Numbered from the stretch's first letter, positions 14,758 through 23,518 are shown. The stretch is DNA of 32,468 nt from an uncultured Lachnospiraceae bacterium (GCA_910583815.1 CAJTZB010000003.1:1-32468), one strand, 5' to 3'. Numbers and translations: made by a program. The notes: generated by a model not told the origin, from the sequence alone.

Positions 14758-15660
14758 ATGAAGCGCAAGAAAATGAAGTACAGAACAAAACGGAAGCTGA
14801 ACGGCTTTTTATATACTCTTCCGTGGTTAATCGGTTTTGTCATGTTCTTTGCGGTGCCGATTATCAATACGATAATTTACTCCTTCAGTGAAGTGGGTGT
14901 AAAGGAAACCGGCGGCATGGAGCTGACTCCGACAGGCATTTCCAACTATGTCAGCCTTTTCACGGAGCAGGTAACATCAGATTCCCATACGTTTATCCAA
15001 CTGTTTTCGGATGAAAACTTAGGGCTTCTGACAAATGCCCCAATCATCGTTATTTTCAGCCTGTTCCTTGCAATCCTTGCAAACATGAGCTTTAAGGGCA
15101 GAGGTTTTGTCCGTGTGATTTTCTTCCTGCCAATTGTGCTTGGCTTGGGTGTTATTACGGAAATGATTACAGTCAGTACCGGCGGCGATTTGGTTGCACT
15201 GCGCGGAACCGGAATTTTCAGTCAGGGCATAGCAGCAAGGCTTTTGCTAAAATACACAAGTATTGATACAGATGTTATTTTTACGGTAACGGACTTTGTA
15301 GACAATATTTTTGCACTGATGTCACAGGCAGGTGTGCAGACGTTAATCTATCTTGCAGGTCTGCAGTCCATCAGTCCGGCGCTCTATGAAGTGGCAAAAA
15401 TTGAGGGCGCGACGACATATGAAACATTCTGGAAAGTAACGCTTCCGATGATAGGAAATATTTCGGTATTCGTAGTAGTCTATACTATCGTAAATATTTT
15501 CTTGGCTTCTCCAATTGCAGAGGAGGTTTATCGATTTGCGTTCCAGAGGAGTAAGATTGGCATCGGCTCGGCGCTTTCCGTTGTCTATATGCTGAACGTG
15601 CTGTTAATTCTGTTGCTGATTCTCCTGATTTCCAGAAAGGCGGTGAAATCAAATGGCTAA
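14758..15660 (+). CDS. Carbohydrate ABC transporter permease, MalF-type (pair 2)
   Basis: A 300-residue permease with about six transmembrane segments after a very basic start (MKRKKMKYRTKRKLNG). The EAA loop is YEVAKIEGATTYETFWKVT followed by LPMIGN; the first alanine of the classic EAA triplet is a valine here, which is a mild deviation. Compared with pair 1 it carries an insertion around residues 130-185 between transmembrane segments. AAAGGAGGG lies just upstream, overlapping the end of the DUF5696 gene. Its last eight bases overlap the start of the partner permease, so the two are probably translationally coupled. Confidence 0.9.
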   Translation: MKRKKMKYRTKRKLNGFLYTLPWLIGFVMFFAVPIINTIIYSFSEVGVKETGGMELTPTGISNYVSLFTEQVTSDSHTFIQLFSDENLGLLTNAPIIVIFSLFLAILANMSFKGRGFVRVIFFLPIVLGLGVITEMITVSTGGDLVALRGTGIFSQGIAARLLLKYTSIDTDVIFTVTDFVDNIFALMSQAGVQTLIYLAGLQSISPALYEVAKIEGATTYETFWKVTLPMIGNISVFVVVYTIVNIFLASPIAEEVYRFAFQRSKIGIGSALSVVYMLNVLLILLLILLISRKAVKSNG

Positions 15661-16657
15661 GAATATGAAAAAAGCAAGGAAGGCAAAAGAGGATACGCCG
15701 CAGATGCTGAAAAGAAGAGCAAAGAAGCTGGTAATCGGCATTTTCCTTGGCTCTCTGATTGCAGGTCTGTGCTTTACGATGCTGTATCCGATTTTTAAGC
15801 TGTTCCCGAATGTGACGAGCGATTTGACAGACCTTGGAAATCCGGATGTTATCTGGATTCCGATTAACCGCTCCTTTTTGAGCTTCCAGGCAGCATGGCG
15901 TTTCATTATGAAGAGCGGTGCCATGACAATGGTTTATTCTCTGCTGTATGCGGCAGCCATTGTTGCAGTGCAGATTTTTGTCAGCGCAATGGTCGGCTAC
16001 GCACTTGCAAGGATTAATTTTCCGGGTTCCAAGCTGATTTTTATGCTGGTACTGTTCGTATTCCTTGTACCGCCACAGGCACTTTTGCTGTCTCAGTATA
16101 TTCATTTCAAGAATTTTGATATTATGGGCATTATTACAATGTTTACCGGAGGTACAATCGACCTGATTAACAAACCAGTCACGCTGTTTTTGCTGGCGTT
16201 GCTTGGATTTGGAGTAAACCAAAGCCTGTTTGTATTTATTTTCCGCCAGTTCTTTACAAATACGCCAAAAGAACTGGAAGAAGCTGCATTGATTGATGGC
16301 TGTGGTTTCCACAAAACATATTTCTCGATTATGCTTCCGAATGCAAAACCTGCGATTGCAACAGTTGCGGTACTTGGCTTTGTATGGAACTATGGAGATA
16401 CCTATTATACTGGCTACTTCCATCCGGACGGACCGTATTTAAGCTATATTTTAACAAATACCTTCCAGTCTGCGAATGAGTATTTCATTCTGAATGCAAT
16501 GCAGGAATGGTATCGTCTTCCGATGGCGTCCAGCTTTGTATTTGATGCGGTAAAGCAGGCAGGCGCGTTGATTTATATGGTGCCGCTGTTAATTGTATAC
16601 TTTATTGCGCAGCACTGGCTTGTAGAAAATATCGAGAATGCGGGTATCGTAGGCTAA
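15653..16657 (+). CDS. Carbohydrate ABC transporter permease, MalG-type (pair 2)
   Basis: A 334-residue permease, longer than its pair-1 counterpart owing to a basic N-terminal extension (about 38 residues before the first helix) and a longer region around 155-200. The EAA loop reads LEEAALIDGCGFHKTYFSIM followed by LPNAKP, which is canonical. The start overlaps the end of the preceding permease by eight bases, with AGAAAGGCGG upstream. It completes the second heterodimeric CUT1 channel of the operon. The GH30 lipoprotein gene follows after 18 bases, which suggests that the hydrolase and this permease pair serve the same substrate. Confidence 0.9.
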   Translation: MAKNMKKARKAKEDTPQMLKRRAKKLVIGIFLGSLIAGLCFTMLYPIFKLFPNVTSDLTDLGNPDVIWIPINRSFLSFQAAWRFIMKSGAMTMVYSLLYAAAIVAVQIFVSAMVGYALARINFPGSKLIFMLVLFVFLVPPQALLLSQYIHFKNFDIMGIITMFTGGTIDLINKPVTLFLLALLGFGVNQSLFVFIFRQFFTNTPKELEEAALIDGCGFHKTYFSIMLPNAKPAIATVAVLGFVWNYGDTYYTGYFHPDGPYLSYILTNTFQSANEYFILNAMQEWYRLPMASSFVFDAVKQAGALIYMVPLLIVYFIAQHWLVENIENAGIVG

Positions 16658-16675
16658 TGGCCGAAAGGAAATTCA

Positions 16676-18253
16676 ATGAAAATAAAGCAATGTATTATTG
16701 GCATGGCAATGGTTGTGCTTTGTGTGTTTGGGGCGGCGTGTGCCGCTCCGGATACACAGGGGAATTCAGATTCTGAAAAGGTAACAGACATACCGGAAGA
16801 ATTAACGCCGGAACCATCCGAAGAGCCAACTCCAACCCCTGTTCCGACACCGGTGCCTCAGTATTCCAAAGTGAAAATAGATGAGAGCAAGACTTATCAG
16901 GTATGGGAAAGCTTTGGCGTCAGCGGAGCATGGTGGGCACAGTATGTCGGCGGATGGGATCAGCCATATAAAGACAGAGAGCTGGCAACAAGGGAAGAAA
17001 TTGCACGGTATCTCTACTCGATGGATGGAGGAATCGGGCTGACTTCTTATCGTTTTAACCTTGGAGCAGGCTCTAAGGAAGCGAGAAACGGCACGTTCTG
17101 GGATGATAACAGAAGAGCAGAGAGCTTTGAAAAGGCTCCGGGTGTCTATGATTTTACAAAGGATGCAAACTCTGTCTGGTTTTTAAAGAGAGTTGTGGAA
17201 CTGACCGAAGGAAACGTGGATATTGTGTTTTTCTGTAACAGTCCTCTGTGCCGTCTGACTGTCAACGGCATGGCGCATATGACCGAGGGCGGTTCCAAAG
17301 TAAATCTGCTTCCGGAACACTATGACGACTTTGCAACTTATGTGCTGGATGTGACGGAATATTTTGTTTCCCAAGGCATTCCGGTAACGGATATTTCTCC
17401 AATCAACGAACCGCAATGGGACTGGTACAATGGACAGGAAGGCTGTCATTATGAGCCGGCTGAGGCAGCAGCAGTCCTCCGGACATTTGTAGATGAAATC
17501 GGAAAACGAGAAAGCCTTTCTGGTGTGAGGATTTCCGGGCCTGAGAGCGGAGAGTGGGGCGGCAGGACAAAAGACTATATCAATGCCATCATGAAGGATG
17601 CCGTATTAAAGGATTATTTTGATGTGCTGGACTGTCATTCTTATTGGACCAAAAAGTCAACAAAGGAAGAATTTAAGCGTTGGATGAATACGCGCTATCC
17701 GGATGTGAAGCTTCGCACAAGCGAATGGGTGGAAATGGTCAACGGCACAGATTATACAATGGATTCTGCGTTCAATTTGGCAGATGAGATTTACGACGAC
17801 CTGACAGTATTGGATGTCGTGGCATGGCAGTACTGGGTTGGGGTAGCTCCCGGAAACTACAGGGATGGGCTGATTTATGTAAATACTTCCGCAAAGGTAT
17901 GCCGGCCTGCAAAGCGTCTTTGGGGATATGGAAACTTTACAAAGTTTATCCGTCCGGGTTACACCAGAGTTGCGGCAGAAAATCCGTATATGGACCTGTA
18001 CAATATGAAAAGCGTGGCATTTACCGGAACCAATACCGAAGGCAGGGAACAGCTAGTGCTTGTCCTGATTAACAGGGAAGAGGAAAAGACGTTCCAGCTT
18101 GCGCTTTCGGAAACCGGAAAATATACCGAATATGAGGTATATACGACAAATGAGAACTGCGATCTTGAGAGAACAGAGCAGGGAACTTATACAGACAATC
18201 AGGCAATTACGATTCAGGGAGAGTCGATTGTTACGGTTATTTTGACAAAATAG
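16676..18253 (+). CDS. GH30-family glycoside hydrolase, surface lipoprotein
   Basis: A 525-residue secreted retaining glycosidase. Residues 1-21 form a signal peptide and FGAAC puts a lipidation cysteine at C22; glycine at -3 is unusual for a lipobox. A Thr-Pro linker (residues 44-61) follows, similar in style to that of the first binding protein. The catalytic domain starts near 66 with VWESFGVSGAWW. E245 in ISPINEPQWDW is the predicted acid/base and E350 in LRTSEWVEM the nucleophile, as expected in clan GH-A. The C-terminal 90 residues form the beta-sandwich that GH30 enzymes wrap around the barrel (LVLVLINREEEKTFQLAL). GH30 members act on beta-1,6-galactan, beta-1,6-glucan, xylan or glucosylceramide; the GH35 neighbour makes a galactan the likeliest substrate, but the subfamily is not resolved here. 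Confidence 0.85.
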   Translation: MKIKQCIIGMAMVVLCVFGAACAAPDTQGNSDSEKVTDIPEELTPEPSEEPTPTPVPTPVPQYSKVKIDESKTYQVWESFGVSGAWWAQYVGGWDQPYKDRELATREEIARYLYSMDGGIGLTSYRFNLGAGSKEARNGTFWDDNRRAESFEKAPGVYDFTKDANSVWFLKRVVELTEGNVDIVFFCNSPLCRLTVNGMAHMTEGGSKVNLLPEHYDDFATYVLDVTEYFVSQGIPVTDISPINEPQWDWYNGQEGCHYEPAEAAAVLRTFVDEIGKRESLSGVRISGPESGEWGGRTKDYINAIMKDAVLKDYFDVLDCHSYWTKKSTKEEFKRWMNTRYPDVKLRTSEWVEMVNGTDYTMDSAFNLADEIYDDLTVLDVVAWQYWVGVAPGNYRDGLIYVNTSAKVCRPAKRLWGYGNFTKFIRPGYTRVAAENPYMDLYNMKSVAFTGTNTEGREQLVLVLINREEEKTFQLALSETGKYTEYEVYTTNENCDLERTEQGTYTDNQAITIQGESIVTVILTK

Positions 18254-18292
18254 AACAGACAAGCAGCAAAAGATGCGGCAGATTGGAGTAAT

Positions 18293-19309
18293 ATGGCAAC
18301 AATTCGTGATATTGCAGAGCGGGCAGGGGTGTCCGCAAGTACGGTGTCCAGAGTACTGAATATGGATGCCACTTTAAATGTAGCGGATGAAACTCGTGTA
18401 AATATTTTCTTTATTGCAGATGAGCTTGATTATATTCCAAGAAAGAACAGAAAGCAAAAGGGAGAAACAGCTTCTGCACAGGCGAAGGAAATTGCCATTG
18501 TCTATTGGTATAACTATGAGCAGGAGATGGAGGACCCATATTATCTTTCCATCCGCCTTGCCATAGAACAGAAAGCAGAGGAATATGGTTATCAGGTTCG
18601 TTTGGTCAACCCAAGTAATTTGGAGGAACTGATGCCGGATGAAGTCGGGGTTTTGGTGCTTGGACGGCTGGATGATATTACATTAGAAACCTTAAATGAG
18701 CAGTATGGGAATGTTATTATTATTGACAATTCATTCCGGCTCAAAGGTTTTGATTATGTCGGAGCTGATTTTGAAAAAGCAACCAGAGACGTAATGCAGT
18801 ATCTCTATGATCTTGGGCACAGAAAAATTGCGCATTTAGGTGGCAGGACAGAAGAGAGAGAGCGAGAGCTGGGATTTGTGGACAAGCGCGCTTATATCTA
18901 TCGGGTGTTTATGAGAGAAAAAGGGCTGTATGACGAATCTCTTATCTATGACTGCGGAGATTATTCCATAAAAAATGCTTACCGGAAGCTGAAGGAAGTG
19001 TTGTCGGAAGAGAGCCACCCAACAGCGCTTGTTGTCAGCAGTGATTCGATGGCAATCGGGGCATATCGGGCGATTTCCGAGCTCGGACTTAGGATTCCGG
19101 AGGACATCAGTGTTATTAGCTTCAATGACCAGACGAATGCCAGGTATATGATTCCGCCGCTTACTACAGTGCGAATTCAAACAAAATATATCGGATTTGC
19201 GGCGGTTGACCTGCTTGTGGAAAGGGAGCGCTTTCCAAGGGATTACAGCAAAATTGTGCTGCTTCCTACGGAAATAAAAATAAGAAGGAGCTGTGCAGAA
19301 ATAATATGA
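18293..19309 (+). CDS. LacI-family transcriptional regulator
   Basis: A 338-residue repressor. The N-terminal helix-turn-helix is canonical (TIRDIAERAGVSASTVSRVL, residues 3-22), followed by a linker and a periplasmic-binding-protein-like sugar-sensing domain (ALVVSSDSMAIGAYRAISEL, then GLRIPEDISVISFNDQ, close to the GalR/EbgR pattern). The linker region departs slightly from the family: NIFFIADELDYIPRKNRK in place of the usual I..aa..LgY.pn...r. Start preceded by a weak GGAG. Its stop overlaps the GH35 start (ATGA), so the two are coupled. It probably controls the whole operon in response to a galactoside, through the palindrome at 2861-2875; this link is inferred. Confidence 0.93.
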   Translation: MATIRDIAERAGVSASTVSRVLNMDATLNVADETRVNIFFIADELDYIPRKNRKQKGETASAQAKEIAIVYWYNYEQEMEDPYYLSIRLAIEQKAEEYGYQVRLVNPSNLEELMPDEVGVLVLGRLDDITLETLNEQYGNVIIIDNSFRLKGFDYVGADFEKATRDVMQYLYDLGHRKIAHLGGRTEERERELGFVDKRAYIYRVFMREKGLYDESLIYDCGDYSIKNAYRKLKEVLSEESHPTALVVSSDSMAIGAYRAISELGLRIPEDISVISFNDQTNARYMIPPLTTVRIQTKYIGFAAVDLLVERERFPRDYSKIVLLPTEIKIRRSCAEII

Positions 19310-21060
19310 ACCGGTTTGAAATCAAAGAAGACTTTTACTTAGACGGAGAAAAAATAAAGATTATTTCCGGCGGAATACATTATTTCCGTGTAGTGCCGGA
19401 ATACTGGCGGGACCGTCTCGAAAAAATCAAGGCGCTTGGCTGCAATACGATTGAAACCTATGTGGCTTGGAACGTACATGAGCCGAAAAAAGGGGAGTTC
19501 TGCTTTGAAGGCATTGCAGACCTTGGACGGTTCCTTGCTCTGGCACAAGAGTTAGGGCTTTGGGCTATTGTACGCCCTTCTCCGTATATTTGTGCGGAGT
19601 GGGAATTTGGTGGGCTTCCGGCATGGCTTCTTGCCGAGGATGGGATGCGTCTGCGCAGCTCATATGAGCCATATATAAATCATATCTGTGATTACTATAA
19701 AAAGCTGTTTGAAGTGCTGGCACCTTTACAGGTTACAAACGGCGGTCCGATTCTTATGTTCCAGATTGAAAACGAATATGGGGCATATGGTGAAGACAGC
19801 ACATATCTGGAGAGCTTAAAGCAGATAATGGAAGATAACGGTGTTACTGTGCCGTTTATTACATCAGACGGACCGTGGGGCGACTATCTTTCCTGTGGCA
19901 AGGTAGAAGGAGTGCTTCAGTCAGGAAACTTTGGCTCAAAGGCAAAGGAGCAGTTTGCGGTATTAAAAAAACATATTGGCGACAAGCCTTTGATGTGCAT
20001 GGAGTTCTGGGTTGGCTGGTTTGATGCGTGGGGAGATAAACATCATACAGAACCGCCGGAAAAGCATGCAAAAGAACTAAATGATATTTTGGAGCTTGGC
20101 AATGTCAACATTTATATGGCAGAAGGCGGAACAAACTTTGGCTTTATGAATGGTGCAAACTATTATGACAGGCTGACACCGGATGTCACTTCTTATGACT
20201 ATGACGCACTGTTGACTGAGGATGGGCAGATAACGGAAAAATATAAAGCATTTCAGGAAGTTATCAGCCGTTTCAGGAAGGTTCCGCAGGTGGAGCTTAC
20301 GACCCACATCGGACGCACTTCTTATGGTGAGGTTCCGGTAAAAGAAAAGGTTGGGCTGTTTGAAGCACTGGATTCCATCGCTGTGCCGGAAGAGCATTTT
20401 TATCCTCAGCCAATGGAAAAGCTTGGGCAGGCATATGGCTATATTCTGTACCGTTCCGAGCTTGTACGCGATAAAGAGATAGAAAAGCTGTTTCTGTTTG
20501 AGACCAATGACCGTGCCAAGGTCTATTTGGATGAAAAAGAGATTGCAACACTATATGACAGGGAACTGCTTGCGGAAAAGAAAGTAGATAAAATATGTGG
20601 GGAGCGGCTTGACATTCTTGTAGAAAATATGGGACGTGTCAATTACGGCATCCGAATGGAACGACAGAACAAAGGAATCAAAGGTGCAGTTGTATTAAAC
20701 GGGCATCAGCACTATAAATGGACGCACTATCCGCTGCCGCTTGACAATTTGGAAAGACTTCCGTTTGGCAAGGGCTATACCAAAGGGCTTCCGGCATTTT
20801 ATCGTTTTGAGTTTGTGGCAGAGGAACAGAAGGACGGTTATCTTGACACATTTCTTGATGTGAGCGGTTTTGGAAAGGGCTGTGCTTTTATCAATGGGTT
20901 TAATCTTGGAAGGTTCTGGGAGATTGGTCCGCAGGGCAGGCTATATGTGCCGGGGCCACTGATTCATGCAGGAAAGAATGAGATTATCCTGTTTGAAACC
21001 GAAGGCAAGGCAGCAGACAAAATTACTTTGTGTGCGGAGCCAAAGCTGGATATGGCATAA
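19306..21060 (+). CDS. GH35 beta-galactosidase, cytoplasmic
   Basis: A 584-residue beta-galactosidase removing terminal beta-linked galactose. The GH35 signature ISGGIHYFRVVPEYWRDRL lies near the start, GCNTIETYVAWNVHEP at 45-60, the acid/base E157 in QIENEYGAYGE, and the nucleophile E233 in MCMEFWVGWFDAWG. C-terminal jelly-roll domains end with KGCAFINGFNLGRFWEIGPQ. Length matches the roughly 590-residue bacterial BgaC-type enzymes, which favour beta-1,3-galactosides. There is no signal peptide, so it acts on imported oligosaccharides. It is the last gene of the operon, coupled to the LacI gene by a four-base overlap and followed by a terminator-like hairpin. Confidence 0.95.
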   Translation: MNRFEIKEDFYLDGEKIKIISGGIHYFRVVPEYWRDRLEKIKALGCNTIETYVAWNVHEPKKGEFCFEGIADLGRFLALAQELGLWAIVRPSPYICAEWEFGGLPAWLLAEDGMRLRSSYEPYINHICDYYKKLFEVLAPLQVTNGGPILMFQIENEYGAYGEDSTYLESLKQIMEDNGVTVPFITSDGPWGDYLSCGKVEGVLQSGNFGSKAKEQFAVLKKHIGDKPLMCMEFWVGWFDAWGDKHHTEPPEKHAKELNDILELGNVNIYMAEGGTNFGFMNGANYYDRLTPDVTSYDYDALLTEDGQITEKYKAFQEVISRFRKVPQVELTTHIGRTSYGEVPVKEKVGLFEALDSIAVPEEHFYPQPMEKLGQAYGYILYRSELVRDKEIEKLFLFETNDRAKVYLDEKEIATLYDRELLAEKKVDKICGERLDILVENMGRVNYGIRMERQNKGIKGAVVLNGHQHYKWTHYPLPLDNLERLPFGKGYTKGLPAFYRFEFVAEEQKDGYLDTFLDVSGFGKGCAFINGFNLGRFWEIGPQGRLYVPGPLIHAGKNEIILFETEGKAADKITLCAEPKLDMA

Positions 21061-21082
21061 AAATCAGAGAATAAAACTATGG

Positions 21083-21120
21083 CAGGTGTATGGATAAAAA
21101 TTTATTCATACGCCTGTTTC
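21083..21120 (+). terminator. Probable terminator of the operon
   Basis: CAGGTGTATG (21083-21092) pairs with CATACGCCTG (21107-21116), one G-T wobble in ten pairs, followed by TTTC. The T-tract is short, so efficiency may be modest. It is placed 22 bases after the GH35 stop and just before a new promoter. Confidence 0.6.
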
Positions 21121-21122
21121 TA

Positions 21123-21151
21123 TTGACATCTTATGTGTTCTGTGCTATCTT
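21123..21151 (+). promoter_or_regulatory. Promoter of the EIIC-like gene
   Basis: TTGACA (21123-21128), 17-base spacer, TATCTT (21146-21151). The leader of about 60 bases has two small hairpins: AGCTG/CAGCT (21166-21181) and CCGCC/GGCGG (21188-21200), the latter close to the ribosome binding site AGGAGAG. Confidence 0.65.
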
Positions 21152-21217
21152 ACCTATGACATTACAGCTGACAAGACAGCTTTAAAGCCGCCGCAGGCGG
21201 TGGAATAGGAGAGTAAG

Positions 21218-22324
21218 ATGGATAAGGTAAAGAAGATTTTAAACCGCATTTTTATTGACGGACTGAGTGGTATGGCACTTGGTTTATTTGCAACACTGAT
21301 TATCGGAACAATTATTCAGCAGCTTGGAGACTTGATTCCCGGTGCTGTCGGAGACTGGCTGTCGCTGTTTGGCGCTGCGGCAAAATATATGACAGGAGCT
21401 GGAATCGGTGTCGGTGTAGCAAGCAAGTTTAAAGCAAGTCCATTGGTCACAGTTTCTGCGGCGACTGCAGGTATGGTTGGTGCATATGCAGGCAAAATTC
21501 TGGCAGGTTCGTTCTTGATTTCTGATGGCGTCCTGCTTTGGGCAGAAAGCGGAAAAAGCGCAGGTTCGCTTGTGGTATTGAGCGGTGTCGGCGAGCCTCT
21601 GGGAGCGTTTGTTGCAGCTTATGTGGCAATTGAACTTGGGCTTTTGGTTTCTGGCAAAACAAAGGTAGACATTATTGTAACGCCGTTTGTTTCGATACTT
21701 TCCGGCTCTGCCGTTGGTATCCTGATCGGACCGCCGATTTCCGGCTTTATGGCATGGCTTGGCGGACTTGTCAACTATAATGTAGAGCAGTCGCCAATCC
21801 TTGGAGGGATTATTGTTTCAGTGCTGATGGGCATGATACTGACATTGCCAATCAGCTCGGCAGCCATTGGTATTTCCATGAACCTGACAGGGCTTGCAGC
21901 AGGTGCGGCGACGATTGGCTGCTGTGCAAATATGATTGGTTTTGCTGTAGCAAGCTACCGTGAAAACAAGTTTGGAGGTTTCTTGGCTCAGGGTGTCGGC
22001 ACAAGCATGCTGCAGGTGCCGAATATTGTGAGAAAGCCGGTTATCTGGCTTCCGGCAATTATTACAAGCGCAGTTTTAGGACCGGTTTCAACGACACTGA
22101 TTGTCATGAAAAACAATGCGGTTGGTTCCGGAATGGGAACTGCAGGCTTTGTCGGACAGATTATGAGCTATCAAACGATGGTACAAGCGGAAAGTCCGGT
22201 AATTGTTCTTATCAAAATTTTGGTAATGCACTTTATCCTTCCTGCAGCAATTGCTTTTGGAATTTCCGAAGGTATGCGGAAACTTGGCTGGATTAAGGAA
22301 GGCGATATGAAGTTGGATGTATAA
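21218..22324 (+). CDS. Orphan PTS EIIC-like membrane protein (PfoR-like)
   Basis: A 368-residue, glycine- and alanine-rich membrane protein with about nine to ten hydrophobic segments. The opening FIDGLSGMALGLFATLIIGT and repeated GVASKFKASPLVTVSAATAG, SAAIGISMNLTGLAAGAATI patterns match the EIIC_2-type family (Pfam PTS_EIIC_2, which includes Clostridium PfoR). No EIIA, EIIB or phosphorylatable domain is fused to it or encoded near it, so classical PTS sugar uptake is doubtful. It has its own promoter at 21123-21151, separate from the upstream operon, and ends 36 bases before a convergent hydrolase gene. Family call from pattern recognition; substrate unknown. Confidence 0.72.
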   Translation: MDKVKKILNRIFIDGLSGMALGLFATLIIGTIIQQLGDLIPGAVGDWLSLFGAAAKYMTGAGIGVGVASKFKASPLVTVSAATAGMVGAYAGKILAGSFLISDGVLLWAESGKSAGSLVVLSGVGEPLGAFVAAYVAIELGLLVSGKTKVDIIVTPFVSILSGSAVGILIGPPISGFMAWLGGLVNYNVEQSPILGGIIVSVLMGMILTLPISSAAIGISMNLTGLAAGAATIGCCANMIGFAVASYRENKFGGFLAQGVGTSMLQVPNIVRKPVIWLPAIITSAVLGPVSTTLIVMKNNAVGSGMGTAGFVGQIMSYQTMVQAESPVIVLIKILVMHFILPAAIAFGISEGMRKLGWIKEGDMKLDV

Positions 22325-22360
22325 ATTTTTTTGGAATTACAGCCTTTATTTCTCTTTGTA

Positions 22361-23326
22361 CTAATTGCTCATATATCGGGTCAGATACTCAGCCAGTTTA
22401 TCCATATATACCCCATAGAGCTTATTGTCATTTTGTAAGCCGTGTCCGGAGTGGGGGAATTCAATATAATCATATGGCACATTATGCTCTTTTAGTGCAT
22501 CAATCAGATGTCTGGAAGAGGCAAAAGGACATACCCTGTCATGTGCGCCATAGGCACACAGAGTAGGGACAGAGTTTTCATTTATCCACATATAGGCCGA
22601 AATATCCTTGACTTTATCATCATAGTCGTTTGCGGCAATCTGGTCTGCCGTAATCAGATTGCCGGACATAACGCTGAACAGATTCGCCGCTGCTTCAGGG
22701 TTTTTATCCAGGCCATAAGACGTCCAATCCTCATGATGGAAACTGGCTGGGCCAACTGCTTCAAAAACCATTTTTACAGGAACAGGAGAAGTATCCGCAT
22801 CCCGGTAAGCATAAATCAGGGCAAGGCAACCGCCTGCCGAACCACCGGAGATTGCCATCCGGTCCAATTTATAGCCTAATTTCTCTGCTTCTGCGATGAC
22901 CATAGGAATGCTGGATTTAATTTCCTGGGACTGTGTGTAAACACTGACTTCGGGATGGTCGTTGTCGCGTAACGTATAGTTGATTCCGGCAGCTACATAG
23001 CCCATAGAGCAGAGGTATTTGAGCATATCGGCATCGCTACTTTTGTCACCGGATGTAAAACCGCCTGCATGGAGATAGACTACAAGGCCATAAGTTTCTT
23101 TTGTGTTATCCGCAGGAACATAGAGGTCAAATTTATGAGCCTCTCCGTCACCATAAGCAAAATCCGTATAAATTTTACCAACAGAGTCATCCCAATGGAC
23201 AGTATATTTATCGCCTAATGGATTATAGGTCATTTTGATAATTGCTGATGCGGCAAATGTTACAATAAATGCAATTACATAGATAAATCCCCACATTGTT
23301 TTTCCCTTCTTTTTTTCTTTTTTCAT
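22361..23326 (-). CDS. Membrane-anchored alpha/beta hydrolase (esterase/lipase-like)
   Basis: A 321-residue serine hydrolase. A basic N-terminus and one hydrophobic segment (about 11-31) anchor it, with the catalytic domain outside the cell. The oxyanion motif HAGGF lies at 86-90, the nucleophile S163 in GGSAGG, the acid probably D263 in GAHDRVCP, and H295 in HSGHG. This arrangement fits BD-FAE or hormone-sensitive-lipase-like carboxylesterases that deacetylate or de-esterify small substrates or glycans. The start is supported by GGAGGG. Its ATG overlaps the stop of a 44-residue reading frame (23323-23457), suggesting coupled translation. It is transcribed divergently from a TetR-type regulator, which probably controls it. 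Substrate unknown. Confidence 0.85.
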   Translation of the reverse strand: MKKEKKKGKTMWGFIYVIAFIVTFAASAIIKMTYNPLGDKYTVHWDDSVGKIYTDFAYGDGEAHKFDLYVPADNTKETYGLVVYLHAGGFTSGDKSSDADMLKYLCSMGYVAAGINYTLRDNDHPEVSVYTQSQEIKSSIPMVIAEAEKLGYKLDRMAISGGSAGGCLALIYAYRDADTSPVPVKMVFEAVGPASFHHEDWTSYGLDKNPEAAANLFSVMSGNLITADQIAANDYDDKVKDISAYMWINENSVPTLCAYGAHDRVCPFASSRHLIDALKEHNVPYDYIEFPHSGHGLQNDNKLYGVYMDKLAEYLTRYMSN

Positions 23327-23457
23327 AGGAAGTTCCCTCCAAACAGCGTACCACCAAGCATCAGGTTCATAAATGCCCGTATTGCCAGCCGTCCCAAAAC
23401 AGCTGCAGCCAGGATAACAATAATTAAAATGAGAATGCGTTTTTGCGTGAGAGTCAT
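23323..23457 (-). CDS. Small membrane peptide of 44 residues
   Basis: A short frame opening MTLTQKRILILIIVILAAAV with a single hydrophobic helix at about 8-22 followed by a basic turn and a second mildly hydrophobic stretch ending GGTLFGGNFL. The TGA stop overlaps the ATG of the alpha/beta hydrolase (ATGA), a classic coupling arrangement. A weak GGAAG precedes the start. Placement between the minus-strand promoter (23514-23543) and the hydrolase gene means that it must be transcribed with it. I do not recognise the peptide; it could be a small membrane partner of the hydrolase or only a leader peptide. Confidence 0.6.
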   Translation of the reverse strand: MTLTQKRILILIIVILAAAVLGRLAIRAFMNLMLGGTLFGGNFL

Positions 23458-23488
23458 TCTTTTCTTCCGCCCTTTCTTCTAATCTTTC

Positions 23489-23518
23489 TTGACAATTACA
23501 TTATGTAAGGAATATAAT
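23489..23518 (+). promoter_or_regulatory. Promoter of the TetR-type regulator gene
   Basis: Perfect TTGACA (23489-23494) and TATAAT (23513-23518) with an 18-base spacer. The 13-base palindrome TTACAT-T-ATGTAA (23496-23508) sits inside the spacer, a common place for a TetR-family operator. Confidence 0.75.

Noticed and set aside
15485..16423. Long minus-strand open frame of 312 codons
   Set aside because: It is antisense to two permease genes with clear EAA loops; its translation is rich in Cys, His, Asn and Gln with no recognisable domain, and it lacks a ribosome binding site.
22325..22360. Terminator between the EIIC-like gene and the convergent hydrolase
   Set aside because: A run of T residues is present at 22325-22332 but no stem precedes it.
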